Part shown: positions 1 through 11,804 of the stretch, one piece after another
Layout of the letters: every line of letters begins with the position of its first letter
Position numbering within the stretch: the stretch's first letter is position 1
Position numbers and translations under genes: made by a program
Notes under the pieces: generated by a model
Seen by the model: only the letters and a program-made list of their open reading frames with translations
Database searches by the model: none
Told to the model about the DNA's origin: nothing
From: Saccharum officinarum
Lineage: Eukaryota > Streptophyta > Magnoliopsida > Poales > Poaceae
Direction: 5' to 3'
DNA: 64,000 nt
Assembly (NCBI GenBank): GCA_020631735.1
Contig: CM036209.1
Coordinates: 1,058,743-1,122,742 of the forward strand

Positions 1-1678
1 TAAGCCTTAGCTAATGTGTGATTGAGCTCTTTTACCTCCTTCTTGAGATTTTCATTCTCAACTATAAGTGTGGAGTCACAAGTGAAACCATCACTACTAG
101 ATGAGGATGATGTAGATGAGCTACATGAAGGGTTAGTAGGAGCAACAATAATAGGCTTATGAAAAGTTTCATCAATTATATCACATGATATGCCTATGTT
201 ACAAGTTTTAGCTTTCTCAACATTAGTTGGCATGTTTTCACATTTGTTAACTAGAGAGGAACGAGCTTCTTCAAGCTTAGTGTGAGACTTTTGAAGCTTC
301 TTATGGTCTACCTTTAGACTCTCATAAGATGCCCTAAGCTCATCAAGTTCTTGCATAAGGTTTTTCTTTTCCTTAAGCAAGCCCTTGCACTCCTTTCTAG
401 ATTCTTTAAAATGTTGAGTGCAATCTTCTAGCATAGTGATTAGTTCATCTTTAGTGAATTCTTCTTCATCACTATCACTATCACTAGCATTATCATGATC
501 ACTCTCATCGTCGGATGATACCTTAGCGGCCTTAGCCATGAAGCATGATGGAGTGTCGAAGAGGGAGACCTTCTCTTGGATGGCAATGCTAGCATGTCCC
601 TTCTTCTTGCTCTTGTAGTCATCCTCATCATCACTTGAGGAATCATCACTATCCCATGTAGCAACATGAGAATCATTCTTCTTCTTATAAGAGCTTTTTT
701 TTTCTTTTCTTGCTTCTTCTCTTTCTTGATAGCATCTTCATCATCACTATCATAAGGACACTTTGCAATGAGATGGTCCTTGCTATGGCATCTAAAGCAT
801 CTCATGGTATGCTCACTCTTCTTGGATGAGTTCTTCCTCCTTCTTGCACGATAGCCTTTCTTCTTCATGAATTTGCCAAATTGCTTGACAAAGAGAGCCA
901 TCTTCTCATCAATGTCATCACTATCACAAGAGCTTGAGTCTTTATCACTTGATGATTCAATCTTGGATTTGCTCTTGGATGTGGTGGCTTTGAATGCCAC
1001 ACTCTTCTTCTTTTCATCATCTTTCTTCTCATTTTTCTTCTTCTTCTTGACCAACTCATCCTTCTCATCATCTTCTCTATATGAATCATCGGTCATCACT
1101 TCTTGAAATATTTGTTGAGGAGTTGAATCCTTCAATGTAGTCCTCACTAGCACGGTGATCAATGTATCAAATCTCTTGGGTAGACTTCTCAAGAACTTCA
1201 TAGAGAATTGATTGTCCTTGACCTCCTCACCAAGTGCCTTGAGCTCATTGACAATGACTTGCAACCTATGAAACATCTCCGGTACACTCTCATCATCTTG
1301 CATCTTGAAGCTTGAAAAATTTTCTTGCAAGATATATGCTTTAGCGGTCTTTGTACCTTCGGTGCCCTCAAATGTTTCTTCTAGCTTGGCCCAAGCATCA
1401 TGAGCAATCTCTATGTTCTTTACTTGCTCAAATGTCTTGTCATCTAGTGCCTCATGAAGAGCACTAATGGCAATATCATTGCATTGGAGCTTCTTCTCCT
1501 CTACCGGTGTAGGTGCTTCCGGATTAGCAACCTCAAATTTTGTTTCGGTGACCTTCCACACTTCTCTATTGATTGACTTTAGGTGTGCGGTCATCTTAAC
1601 CTTCCAATATGCATAATTTGTGCCATCAAAGTGAGGTGCCTTCTTGGTGTTGTTGATGTGCAAGCTTAATTGAGCCAT
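1..1678 (-). pseudogene. Element A gag (partial, frameshifted)
   Basis: Structural Gag protein of a Copia retrotransposon, which would form virus-like particles in the cytoplasm. The start at 1678 (MAQLSLHINN) lies just downstream of the PBS. The N-terminal part carries the UBN2/retrotran_gag core (FDGTNYAYWK near residue 20, EMFHRLQVIVNELK near 135), then a long Lys/Glu/Asp-rich stretch and a CCHC zinc knuckle (CFRCHSKDHLIAKC). At the T9 run at 695-703 the frame shifts; the correct continuation is visible in another frame and runs to position 1, including an acidic Ser/Asp stretch and a coiled-coil region matching the same part of element B's Gag. One homopolymer length change therefore breaks the gene; it could be real decay or a sequence error. 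The gene continues outside the window. Confidence 0.85.
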
Positions 1679-1724
1679 TTCTTTTTCACCGTAGGTTGTT
1701 AAGCCTCAAATAAACGGTGCCTCG

Positions 1725-1736
1725 GCTCCGATACCA
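1725..1736 (-). other. Element A primer-binding site
   Basis: On the minus strand the sequence reads TGGTATCGGAGC, one base different from the classical TGGTATCAGAGC site complementary to the 3' end of initiator methionine tRNA. It lies two bases from the inner end of the LTR (1739), the usual spacing, and fixes the element's orientation. Confidence 0.9.
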
Positions 1737-2538
1737 CTTGTAAGGTCCAAATAGGCTAGAGGGGGGGGTGAATAGCCTAATTAAAACTTCTACAAGAATT
1801 ACTTAACCATGAGTTAGTACGAAAGGTGGCGAAGCAAAAGCACTAGCTCTAACTAATTAAGCAAGCCACCTACACAAGTCTAGTACAAGGCTATTCACTA
1901 AACACAACAACAACTACAAGCTAGAAACAAGAAGAAATACGAGAGAAGAGCTTTGATTGATTATACCGCCGTATAGAGATGAGATGTACCAATCAATCAA
2001 TCACACAAGAGAAATCCTCGGGAAGAGAATGACATAAGAATTTATCTCGAGGTTCACTTGCTTCCCGGCAAGCTACTCCCCGTTGTGGCGATACACCCAC
2101 TTGTCGGTTCGCGAGCTAATCGACAATCAAGAGTCGAGCCCTCGGCGGGCGCCGCACAACCGCACACAAATGGGGATCCTCCAAGCCATGAGCTCCACTA
2201 GAGTATCCAATTCATGAACTCCCGCGGGGAAGGATCAAGAACCCCTTACAACACTTGGTGAAGGCTCCAACAATCTCCAATTGCGAGCTCAATCACCTCC
2301 ACTGCTCCAAGCCGTCTACCGTGTCGGGAAACACGGAAGAGTAACAAGAAATCCGCAGCAACTCGAAGATCAAGTGCCTCTAGAATGCAACTCTCAAGCA
2401 ATGCACTTGAATCTCACTCAATCTCACTCAAGATGTGCAACTATGCAAAGAGATGAGTGGAGGGGTTGTTCTCTAGCTCAAAGTATGTCTCTATATCTTA
2501 AAATGTGCAAGAGTTCCCCTCAAACCCCGGCCAACAGC

Positions 2539-2547
2539 TATTTATAA
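2539..2547 (-). promoter_or_regulatory. TATA box in LTR A
   Basis: Minus strand TTATAAATA, followed downstream by CTGTTGGCCGGGG. The equivalent TTATAAATA followed by CTTGTTGGCC is found in LTR B (11749-11757), so position and context are conserved between the two families. It is the likely core promoter for element A transcription. Confidence 0.6.
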
Positions 2548-2594
2548 CGAAGGGGTACGCAGCTAGCCGTTACAGACGACGCAGCGAAAAATGC

Positions 2595-3045
2595 GCTGAC
2601 CGGACGCTCCGGTCAGGGTGACCGGACGCGTCCGGTCACTACACGACAAACGTGAACAGTGCGCGTCAGAACTAGCCGTTGCCCTGACCGGACGCGCTCA
2701 ACCGAGTGACCGGACGCGACAGTGCCAGCGTCCGGTCGCGTTCCAGTAAGCTCCAGCTACGACCGGACGCGTCTGATCGCACGTGACCGAACGCGCCGCG
2801 TGTCCGATCGTTACTTCGCTTCGCTCTGCCCCTCTGGACGCCTGACCGGACGCTCCGGCTACGTGAGGGACTGGACGCGCCGGTCGCGCGCTCTGGTTCG
2901 CTCAGGAGAACTGACCGGACGTGCTGTTGAACTGCCCGGACGCCACAGTGCCAGCGTCCGGTTAGAGACCAGTAAGCTCCCTGGATGACCGGACGCGTCC
3001 GGTCAACAGTGACCGGACGCGCTGCGCGTCCGATCATCGAACTAA
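2595..3045. repeat. CpG palindrome cluster in LTR A
   Basis: Dense irregular array built on the palindrome GACCGGACGCGTCCGGTC and half-units (GACCGGACGC, GCGTCCGGTC), with spacers such as AGTGCCAGCGTCCGGTT. The same motif family occurs in LTR B. It is the most CpG-dense part of the LTR and lies upstream of the TATA box in element orientation. Confidence 0.85.
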
Positions 3046-3604
3046 AAACCGCGCAGACGCTGAACACTGACTGGACCCAAACCCCTCTCTACCGCTTGAA
3101 CTCCACCACCTTCGCAAATGTGCTAACACCACCAAGTGTACACCATCATGTGCATGTGTGTTAGCATTTCACAATCATTTTCCAAGGCGTTATGTTAGCT
3201 CTTTACTAGATCCTAATGCATATGCTCAAGACATTGATCTAGTGGCACTTGATTTCCGAGCTAACCGTGATTGCCCCTCTTGATAGTCGGCTATGTATCC
3301 TAAACCTGGTCAATCACTTCTCTACTCATCTTAGACCGGCAAAAGGAAAACCCTATGGTTATACCTTTGCCTTGCGCTCTTAGATCCTTCTCTTTCACTT
3401 GATCATCATGTCCTTCATTTTATGTGCATCTCCACCATGATCATCATTTCATGTCCATGCACCATCTCTTTGTGATCTTGTGGCCACCACTCCTTGCCAC
3501 ATACACCTTCATCACATGTGTTGCTTATGCCTAACTCAAAACACTTGACACATGGCATTAGCAACTTGGTGTCATTGATTACCAAAACCAAACTTGGGCT
3601 TTCA

Positions 3605-3609
3605 ACTGA
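3605..3609. other. Predicted target-site duplication of element A (one copy)
   Basis: The five bases ACTGA follow A's outer LTR end and correspond to 12239-12243 in the uninterrupted LTR B. If A inserted here, a second ACTGA should flank A's 3' LTR outside the window. Confidence 0.55.
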
Positions 3610-4430
3610 CCGGACGCGTCCGGTCAAACCATGACCGCGTCCGGTATAGCGTCCGGTCACCTCTGTGACCTCCGTTCGCCTCCGTTTCTTTTCTGACTTT
3701 CGGCGTAGTGGAAAATAGACATTTCAACTCCTCGAAAACGCCTGAATCCTGCCTCGCAAGCTCGGCAGGAGGGAGAGAGGGACCCAAACCCTCTTCTACC
3801 GCTCAAACTCCGTCACCTTCGCAAATGTGCCAACACCAACAAGTGATCACCACCTTGTGCACGTGTGTTAGCATTTTCATAATTATTTTCGAAGGTTTTC
3901 CAGTTAGCTCACTAGGCCCTACATGTAATGCACTTCATGAATTCACCTAGTGGCACCCGTGCGTCAAATAACCGATAAGACTTCCCCTCTTAATAGTTCG
4001 GCTATCGATCCTAAACCACTCACACCCTCTATGGTGTCTTGAGTGCAAAATAAAATGGCCCTATGGTTATACCTTTGCCTTGAGCCCATTTTGTTTTTCC
4101 AAAAGATATGATCCACTTCATATCATCACATGACCGTCTCGATCCATCAACCTTGACTTCACTTGCTCTTCACCGTTGCATCGGTCCGTCGGCGCCAAGT
4201 CTTGCTCAAGCTTCACCATCACATGGTCCTTCGCTTCGAAGCCTCGACTTGCCCTTCACCTTCACAACCGGTCCATCGAGCCAAGCATCATCTCGGTTTT
4301 CATCATCTTGGTCACATGAGTCAATGTCATGTCTCATATTCAATGACCACCTTTATCTAAATCATCCACTTAGATACAAAGGTTAGTCCTATGTTTCATC
4401 AATTAGCCAAAACCAAACTAGGGACTTTCA
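3605..4430 (-). repeat. Element B 3' LTR, truncated by A insertion
   Basis: Collinear with 12239-13062 of the 5' LTR, ending at the plus-strand ...GGGACTTTCA boundary next to the polypurine tract. The missing ~1.4 kb should lie left of element A beyond the window. Confidence 0.9.
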
Positions 4431-4444
4431 ATCTCCCCCTTTTT
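4431..4444 (-). other. Element B polypurine tract
   Basis: Minus strand AAAAGGGGGAGAT immediately upstream of the 3' LTR (TGAAAGTCCC). It is the plus-strand priming site for reverse transcription and proves the orientation of B. Confidence 0.85.
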
Positions 4445-5527
4445 GGTAATTGATGACAACCCTCACAAAGATGATTTTGATAATAAAAGTTTTGAACTTG
4501 TCATACTTGTCCAATCATTTTGCTCATAAGTAAAGTTTGGACAATTATCACAAGCTCGGTTTTGGTAGCATTAGCTCTCCCTACATATGTGCATAGAGTT
4601 TGGATTGAAAGCTTTGCACATATGCATGGATAGAAGTGTTGAGAGAGTAATTCTACCAAAATGATGCTAAGGTGTAAGAAATGGACCTTTGAAGCGTGAT
4701 ACCAATCGGAGTTGCCTTTTACACCATCCTTAGCATCATGAAGTAACTAGACATCCATCACAACTCAAGAACCCCGTGAGATCAACATTATATGTAAAGG
4801 TTCTTGGACCACTTGTAAAGCTTTAGGCATGTCTAGATACCACATGTAAACTATTCCTATGCATGCTAGTAGATCATTTCATCATTCAAGTTCTATACTA
4901 GCATTGCACCACACAAGCATGTATATTGAATTTAAATACATGTGCAATGAGCAAGTCATATGAGAATGCACAAACAAATGCAACAACTTTGTTTATGAGC
5001 TTGCTCCCCCTACTTGTGTGCATCAAAATTTTATTTACCCCTTTATCATGTTGAATCATCTTTTTCTCTCCCCCTTTGTCAACAACTTACCCAAAAATGG
5101 GATCAAATTGTGGAGAGAAAAACAATGTTTGATGGAGTAGGTTAAAATTTATCAAATTTGGTTCAACCTAGAACACTTGCCAAAGATATTTAATTCGATT
5201 TGAACCAAAGACAAGCTTCTTCACACCTCATAATAAGGGTTATCTTGCCTATGTTGAATTAAACACTTATAGCAAATCTTCTAGATTCAACACTAGGTTT
5301 GCAAGCTCACAAACATGTCATATGCCACCACTAGATCAAAACAAGCATAGAAGCAATAGTGGTAACATATATCCATCAAATTCATTTGATTTATCATGAA
5401 TGCTCATGCATACCACTTATTATGTCTACATGCTCTAGCAAGTCCTTAGCATAGGATGAATGACATGTCAATCAACTTTACCTTGCAATGTCGAAGGAGA
5501 GGCATGTCAATAAGTGGGTGGGTGCAT
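4445..5527 (-). other. Element B noncoding 3' region
   Basis: About 1.1 kb of AT-rich sequence between the end of pol and the PPT. No ORF of note is present; in particular I see no envelope-like ORF of the kind reported for some SIRE elements. It has a second purine-rich patch (complement of CTCTCCCCCTTTGTCAAC near 5067) that may be an internal PPT. Confidence 0.6.
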
Positions 5528-8500
5528 TCAACTCATGTTTGAGAAATCAAGAATGTTCAACTCATTCCTTAGCTTGCAAAACCTCTTTTCATCAAGTGGC
5601 TTGGTGAGAATATCGGCAAGTTGATCATCGGTGCCAACACTTTCAATGGCAATATCTCCCTTTTGTTGATGATCTCTAATGAAATGATGCCTTATGTCAA
5701 TATGCTTTGTTCTTCCATGTTGAACCGGGTTTTGTGTCATCTTGATTGCACTTTCATTATCACATAGCAATGGCACATTCTTGAAGTTGAGGCCATAATC
5801 CTTCAAAGTTGATTTCATCCATAGCAATTGTGCACAACAACTCCCCGCACTCACATATTCGGCTTCGGCGGTAGAGATTGCCACACTATTTTGTTTCTTT
5901 GAGGACCATGACACAAGTGATCTTCCAAGTAATTGACATGTGCCACTTGTGCTCTTTCTATTGATCTTGCAACCCCCATAGTCGGAGTCCGAATATCCAA
6001 TCAATTCAAACTTTGACCCCTTGGATACCATAGTCCAACATCTCTTGTTTGCTTCAAGTACCTCAATATTCTCTTTGCGGCCGTGAGATGACTCTCTCTA
6101 GGTGAGGCTTGATATCTAGCACACATACAAACACTAAACATGACATCCGGCCTTGATGCGGTGACATAGAGTAGACTTCCAATCAAAGACCGATATTCCT
6201 TTTGATTCACCATTTTGCCATCAAGATCACTATCCAAATTGCCATTTGTACCCATTGGAGTTGAAATTGGCTTTGCATCTTGCATTCCAAACTTCTTCAA
6301 CATGTCCCTTATGTATTTCCCTTGACTCACAAATGTCCCATTCTTCAATTGCTTGACTTGGAGACCAAGGAAGTAGCTAAGTTCACCAATCATAGACATT
6401 TCAAACTCTTTGGCCATCATAGCACCAAATTCTTCACAATAAGCTTGATCGGTTGATCCAAAGATGATGTCATCAACATATATTTGCACTATGAATAGAT
6501 CATTCCCAATCTTCTTGGTGAATAGAGTTGTATCAACCTTGCCCATCTTGAATCCCTTAGAGAGAAGGAAATCCCTTAGCCTCTCATACCATGCTCTAGG
6601 TGCTTGCTTTAAGCCATATAAAGCCTTCTTCAACTTGTACACATGGTTGGGTTTCTTGTCATCTTCAAATCCGGGAGGTTGCTCAACAAAGACTAACTCA
6701 TTGATGATTCCATTGAGAAATGCACTTTTGACATCCATTTGATATAGTTTGATGTTGTGTGCACAAGCATAAGCCAATAGAATCCTTATTGCCTCCAATC
6801 TTGCCACGGGAGCATATGTCTCATCATAGTCAAGACCTTCTACTTGAGTGTAACCTTGAGCAACTAGTCTTGCTTTGTTTCTCACCACAATGCCATCTTG
6901 ATCTTGCTTGTTTTTGAACACCCACTTGGTTCCAATCACATTGTAGTCATTTGGCCTTTCTACCAATTCCCAAACATCATTTCTTGTGAAATTGTTAAGC
7001 TCTTCTTGCATAGCCATGATCCAATCGGCATCCCTCAAAGCTTCTTCTATTTTCTTTGGTTCTATGGTTGACACAAATGATGCATGCTCACAAAACATAG
7101 CCAATCTTGATCTTGTTTGCACACCACTTCTAATATCACCAATAACACTATCAATGGGGTGATCTCTTGCAACATGTTGTGGTTGGAGTACTTGCACTTG
7201 ATTGCTTGAGCTTGGTTGATCACTTGATGTATCTTGATGAGATGAACTAGCACCATGATCTTGCACTTGAGAGTCACTAGCTAGCTTGAATGGAGAATTG
7301 AGCACTTGATCTTTATCATCATCTTGAATATCAATTACTTGCTTTGCTCTAATGTCCCCAATGTCCATGTTCTTCATTGCTTCCACCAATTGAGTTCCAC
7401 CAACATCATCTAGATTCTCTTCTTCATCTTGTGACCCATTGGTTTCATCAAATTGCACATCATGGACTTCTTCTAGAATGCCACTTGAATTGTTCCAAAC
7501 TCTATAAGCTTTGCTTGTAGTTGAATAACCAAGTAGGAACCCCTCATCACATCTCTTGTCAAACTTTCCCAATCTAGTGCCCTTCTTCAAGATATAACAT
7601 TTGCAACCAAACACCCTAAAGTAAGAAATATTTGGCTTTCTTCCATGAAGTAGCTCATATGGGGTCTTCTCTAGCAATGGATGACAATATAGTCTATTGA
7701 TGTAGTAGCAAGCGGTATTGATTGCTTCATCCCAAAATGATTGACTCACATTGTACTCATGAAGCATTGATCTAGCCATATCAAGCAATGTTCTATTCTT
7801 TCTCTCAACTAGGCCATTTGATTGTGGAGTGTACTTGGCCGAGAATTGATGTCCAATGCCATAGTGATCACAAAGTTCTTCAATTCTTGTATTCTTGAAC
7901 TCACTTCCATTGTCACTTCTCACTTTCTTGATTCTAATCTCAAACTCATTGTGAACTCTAGTGAGAAAGGTCTTGAAGATGTCAAACACTTCACTTTTGT
8001 CACTAAGAAAGAATACCCATGTGAATCTTGTGAAGTCATCCACTATGACAAAACCATACTTATTACCACCTATGCTTGAGTATGTTGTTGGGCCAAATAG
8101 ATCCATGTGCATCAAATCAAATGCTTTGCATGTGCTCATTGTACTCTTCTTTGGATGTGAGCTTCCAACTTGCTTCCCGGCTTGACATGCACTACAAAGC
8201 TTATTCTTCTCAAATTCAACATCTTTCAAACCATTGACAAGATTGTGAGTTGTAAGCTTCTTCAATTGTTTCATGCCAACATGACCAAGCCTTCTATGCC
8301 AAAGCCAACCCATGCTTGATTTGGAGATTAAGCAAGTTGTCAAAGAAGTTTCTCTAGCATTGAAGTCAACTAGGTAGAGATTCTCATATCTAAAGCCCTT
8401 GAATGCCACATTTGAACCATCCATACTAATGACTTCCACATCATCAACCCCAAAGATACATTTGTAACCAAGATCACATATTTGTGCCACGGATAGAAGA

Positions 8501-8740
8501 TTGAAATCCAAGCTTTCAACTAGCAACACATTGGAGATACTCAAGTCATTTGATATTGCAATCTTGCCCAAGCCAATAACCTTGCCTTTCTTGTTATTGC
8601 CAAATGTGATAGAATCAACACCACTATCATTGTCATTGATTGAGTCAAACATTCTTGATGTACCGGTCATGTGTTGAGTGCACCCACTATCAATAATCCA
8701 ATGCCTTCCTCCGGCTTTGTAATTGACCTACAAGCAAATC
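5528..8740 (-). pseudogene. Element B pol (protease-integrase-RT-RNase H), frameshifted
   Basis: Copia polyprotein. Order on the minus strand: protease active site IIDSGCTQHMTG (just upstream of 8670), a GAG-pre-integrase zinc-binding region (WHRRLGH ... CSACQAGK), integrase core (DLFGPT, DNGSEFKN, then KNRTLLDMARSM), a long Ser/Gln/Asp-rich linker, reverse transcriptase (QMDVKSAFLNG, YVDDIIFGS) and RNase H (SDSDYGGCKI, STAEAEYVSA, ADILTKPLDE). The order protease-integrase-RT-RNase H is diagnostic for Copia. An 889-residue frame (6001-8670) is uninterrupted; near 6030 a G-run (an apparent extra G) shifts the frame, and RNase H continues in 5528-6031. Upstream of the protease a stop codon (TAG, about 8727-8729) separates it from gag in the same frame. 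The 889-codon open stretch suggests the decay is light. Confidence 0.9.
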
Positions 8741-10773
8741 AATGAAGCTTAGGTACCCATTTTTGCTTGGGTCCTTGTAGGTTAGTAACTAAGCTCTTTG
8801 GTACCCAAATAGCCTTCTTCTTTGGGCCAACAATGGGTGTACCAATAAACTTAGCTTGCACACCCTTCACACTTTGGTAAGCACATAGCAAGAATCAAAA
8901 GGTATAGCATTAACAAGTTTCTTGCTTTGGTTCTTTTTATTGCAATTATGCTCTAGGTGCCCAACTTGCTTGCATCTATTGCAAAACCGACCATTGCCCT
9001 TCACAAAGCTAGGCTTTGGAGTTGCAAAGGCCGACTTGCCTTTCTTGGGGTGTAGCCCAATCCCTCTTTGTTAAGAGAGAACCTTTGGCTACCCAAGCAC
9101 TTAAGCAAGCGGGCCTCACCACCATAGGCCTTGCCTAGGGTGTGAGTGAGCTCATCCACCTCTCTTTTGAGAGTCTCATTCTCAACCATTAGTGAGGCAT
9201 CACAAGTAAAACTATCACTAGTAGTGGAGGTAGAGTCGGTGGTGGTGGATAAAGAGCTACAAGAAGGGTTAGCATTTGACGTGATGATAGGTTCATAAGA
9301 GGATTTATCAATTATATCACATGTAACACCTATATCACATGATACAACAACCACCTTCTTTGTTTGTTGCTCAAGTAGCAATGAGTGAGCTTTTTCAAGC
9401 TTGGAATGAGCCTTACCAAGATCCTCATGGTCTTCCACTAGACTCTCATGAGTGGTCTTAAGCTCACTAAGGACTTTCTCAAGTATTGCTACTTTCATTA
9501 AAAGCTTCTTACACTCCTTGTCCTTGGCAATAGCTATGTCTCTAGTTTGTTGCATCAAGTCATATAGTTGTTCTTTAGTTGGTTCATCATCATCAATTTC
9601 ATTATCATTATCACTATCATGAGCATATTCCATTTTACTTTCATCATCACTCTTATCATATAATACCTTAGTTTATTTGGCCATGAAGCATGAAGAGGAT
9701 GAACTAAATAGTGATGGCTTCTTATTGATAGCAATGAAAGCAAAATCATTGTTGGATGATTCTTCTTCTTCTTCATCATCACTTTCCCAAGTGATCACAT
9801 AGGCACCATTCTTGCCTTTCTTGAATGTCATCTTGGCCTCTCTCTTCTTCTTCTCAAACTTGTCCTTCTTGTTCTTCTTCTTATCATAAGGACATTCCGC
9901 TTGAAGGTGCTCGATGCTATCACAATTGAAGCACTTCCTTTGTGACTCCTTGCTCTTGAAGTTATCATTCCTCTTTTTGAAGCCTCTTCTTTTGCTAAAC
10001 ATTTTGCCAATATTCTTGACAACTAGAGCAAGTGTATCATCATTAATTTCCAATTCTTCATCTTCTTCATTGTCATCTTCTTCTTGAATTGAAGCTTTGC
10101 CCTTTGAGGAGGTGGCCTTGAATTCCACAGTGTTCTTCTTCTTTTCTTCCTCCTTCTCATCAACATCTTGATCATACTTGTCAAAGGTCAATACCTCTCC
10201 AAGCAAATCATTGGGCTTCATTGTTTCAAGCCCATCTCTTTGTAGCATCATGATCAACATTTTAAATCTTCTTGGTAAGCTCAACAAGAACTTGTGGCAA
10301 AAATCTTGGTCTTGTGTCTTGTGCCCTAAGCTCTTGAGATCATTCACAATGACTTGCAATCTATGAAACATCTCTAAGATTGTTTCTTCTTCTTTCATCT
10401 TGAAGTTCTCAAACTCACTCTTGAGCCCATATAGCTTGGCACTCTTCACAACCTTAGTGCCCTCATATGTTTCACTCAACCTTGTCCATACTTCATTTGC
10501 CAATTCTAAATCCTTGATGCCCTCAAATACTTTTGTGTCAATACCATTGTAAAGTGTATTGAGAGCCATTCTATTGCATGTTCTATTTGCTCTATCTTCA
10601 TCGGTGAGATGATCGGGATCAATGATAGCAAAATCATTCTCGGTGACTTGCAATACTCTCTCATGAATAGAACCAAGGTACATTGTCATTTTTCTCTTCC
10701 AATGAGCAAAAGAACTAACACCATCAAAGAACGGTGGCTTGCCCCCAACATGATTGAACACAATTTGAGCCAT
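8741..10773 (-). pseudogene. Element B gag, with in-frame stop and frameshift
   Basis: Copia Gag starting MAQIVFNHVGG at 10773, 46 bases after the PBS. The Gag core carries FDGVSSFAHWKRKM and EMFHRLQVIVNDLK, followed by Lys/Glu-rich segments and a CCHC knuckle CFNCDSIEHLQAEC. The frame hits a TAA right after SCFMAK (about 9673) and continues in the same frame afterwards (MEYAHDSDND..., 9633 down to 9001) as a coiled-coil part rich in Glu/Lys/Leu. Near 9045 an apparent one-base loss in a run of C/A shifts the frame; beyond it another frame carries a second CCHC knuckle (CNRCKQVGHLEHNC, about 8939-8985), as is typical for long SIRE Gags. The product is only about 40% similar by eye to element A's Gag, although the overall layout is the same. 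Confidence 0.85.
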
Positions 10774-10819
10774 TTTTCACACCGAAGGATGTTAAGCCTT
10801 GATTAAAACGGTGACCACG

Positions 10820-10831
10820 GCTCCGATACCA
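10820..10831 (-). other. Element B primer-binding site
   Basis: Minus strand TGGTATCGGAGC, identical to A's PBS, two bases inside the 5' LTR. Complementary to initiator-Met tRNA except at one base. Confidence 0.9.
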
Positions 10832-11748
10832 CTTGTAAGGTCCTAGATGGCTAGAGGGGGGTGAATAGCCTATAAAAATCCTACACAAGCCACTAAGCAA
10901 ACTTGTTAGAATAACAAACGGCGTAAAGCGAGTTTTGCTTAGCCTACGATTATGATGCAAGCCTCCTATCCACAAGTCTAGTAGATTATGATCTCTAGTT
11001 CACACAAGGGCTATGTCACTAAACTTACACTAGTGAGCAAGCTAACAACTACTAGCAAAGGCTACCACTAGAGCTACACAAGATAATCTAGTAAATGTAA
11101 ATCAAGAGAGAGGATTGTGAATCTTATACCGACGGTGGAGTGAAGATGTTGCCAATCACCAAGATGATATACAATCAATCAATATTGACAACAACACAAT
11201 ATGAAGACCAATCACCGGGAGACAAGAGACACAATATTTTTGTTCACCCGGTGTTCACTTGTGCACCGACAAGCTACGTCACCGGTTGTGTCGACCAACA
11301 CTTAGATGGTTTCTCGGTGTGACCCTCAAGTCACTTGCCCCTCAAGGCACGCCCGCAAGGCACCGCAAGACACCACTCTCAAGTGAGGTAACTCAATGAC
11401 ACGCGCAATCCACTAGAGTTGCTTTTGGCGCTCCGCCGAGGAAAGCACAAGAACCTCTTACAATCAACCGGAGGTGGCCAAGAACAATCTCCTTCTCTTG
11501 CCAACGCCTCCAACAATCTCCAAGCCAGCTAGGAGGGGTACTCTCCAAGAGTAACAAGAAATCCACCGGCTAAACCACCCACAAGTGCCACTAGATGCCC
11601 TCAAGCTATGCAATGCACTTTAGGATCACTCAATCTCACTTTTGATTTGCAATCAAGCAAGAGAGATGAGTGGGAGGGAGAAGCTCTAGCTCAAAGGATG
11701 CACAAGAGTGTTAGAAATCAAGAGACCTCCCCAAGGGCGGCCAACAAG

Positions 11749-11757
11749 TATTTATAA
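11749..11757 (-). promoter_or_regulatory. TATA box in LTR B
   Basis: Minus strand TTATAAATA followed by CTTGTTGGCC, the same arrangement as in LTR A. Probable element promoter. Confidence 0.6.
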
Positions 11758-11804
11758 GCATCCCAAACAAATAGAGCCGTTACCCCTTCACTGGGTGTTT
11801 TCGG

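Larger units (their letters stand above)
1..3604 (-). mobile_element. Element A: SIRE-type Copia retrotransposon, 5' portion
   Basis: Minus-strand LTR retrotransposon entering from the left edge. Reading leftward it shows a 5' LTR (1739-3604), a primer-binding site matching initiator-Met tRNA and a gag gene that runs off the window. Its right boundary ends in CA/TG termini (TGAAAG... on the minus strand) directly against sequence equal to the interior of element B's LTR. I infer that A inserted into B's 3' LTR; the rest of A, its 3' LTR and the remainder of B's LTR should lie to the left. The long LTR, gag type and PBS fit the SIRE/Maximus lineage of Copia elements (family knowledge). A's gag is clearly different from B's, so A and B are separate families or subfamilies. 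Confidence 0.85.
1739..3604 (-). repeat. Element A 5' LTR (1866 bp)
   Basis: Bounded on the plus strand by TGTAAGGTCC (1739) and GGGCTTTCA (ending 3604), i.e. TG...CA termini on either strand. The inner end abuts the PBS. It contains a TATA box, a block of CpG-rich palindromes (about 2595-3045) and a right arm with many similarities to B's LTR but only distant identity. The last ~500 bp (3060-3604) resemble the B LTR in layout (Ala/Pro-type wording such as CCAACACCAAGTG, CTATGGTTATACCTTTGCCTTG) without being close copies. Confidence 0.85.
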
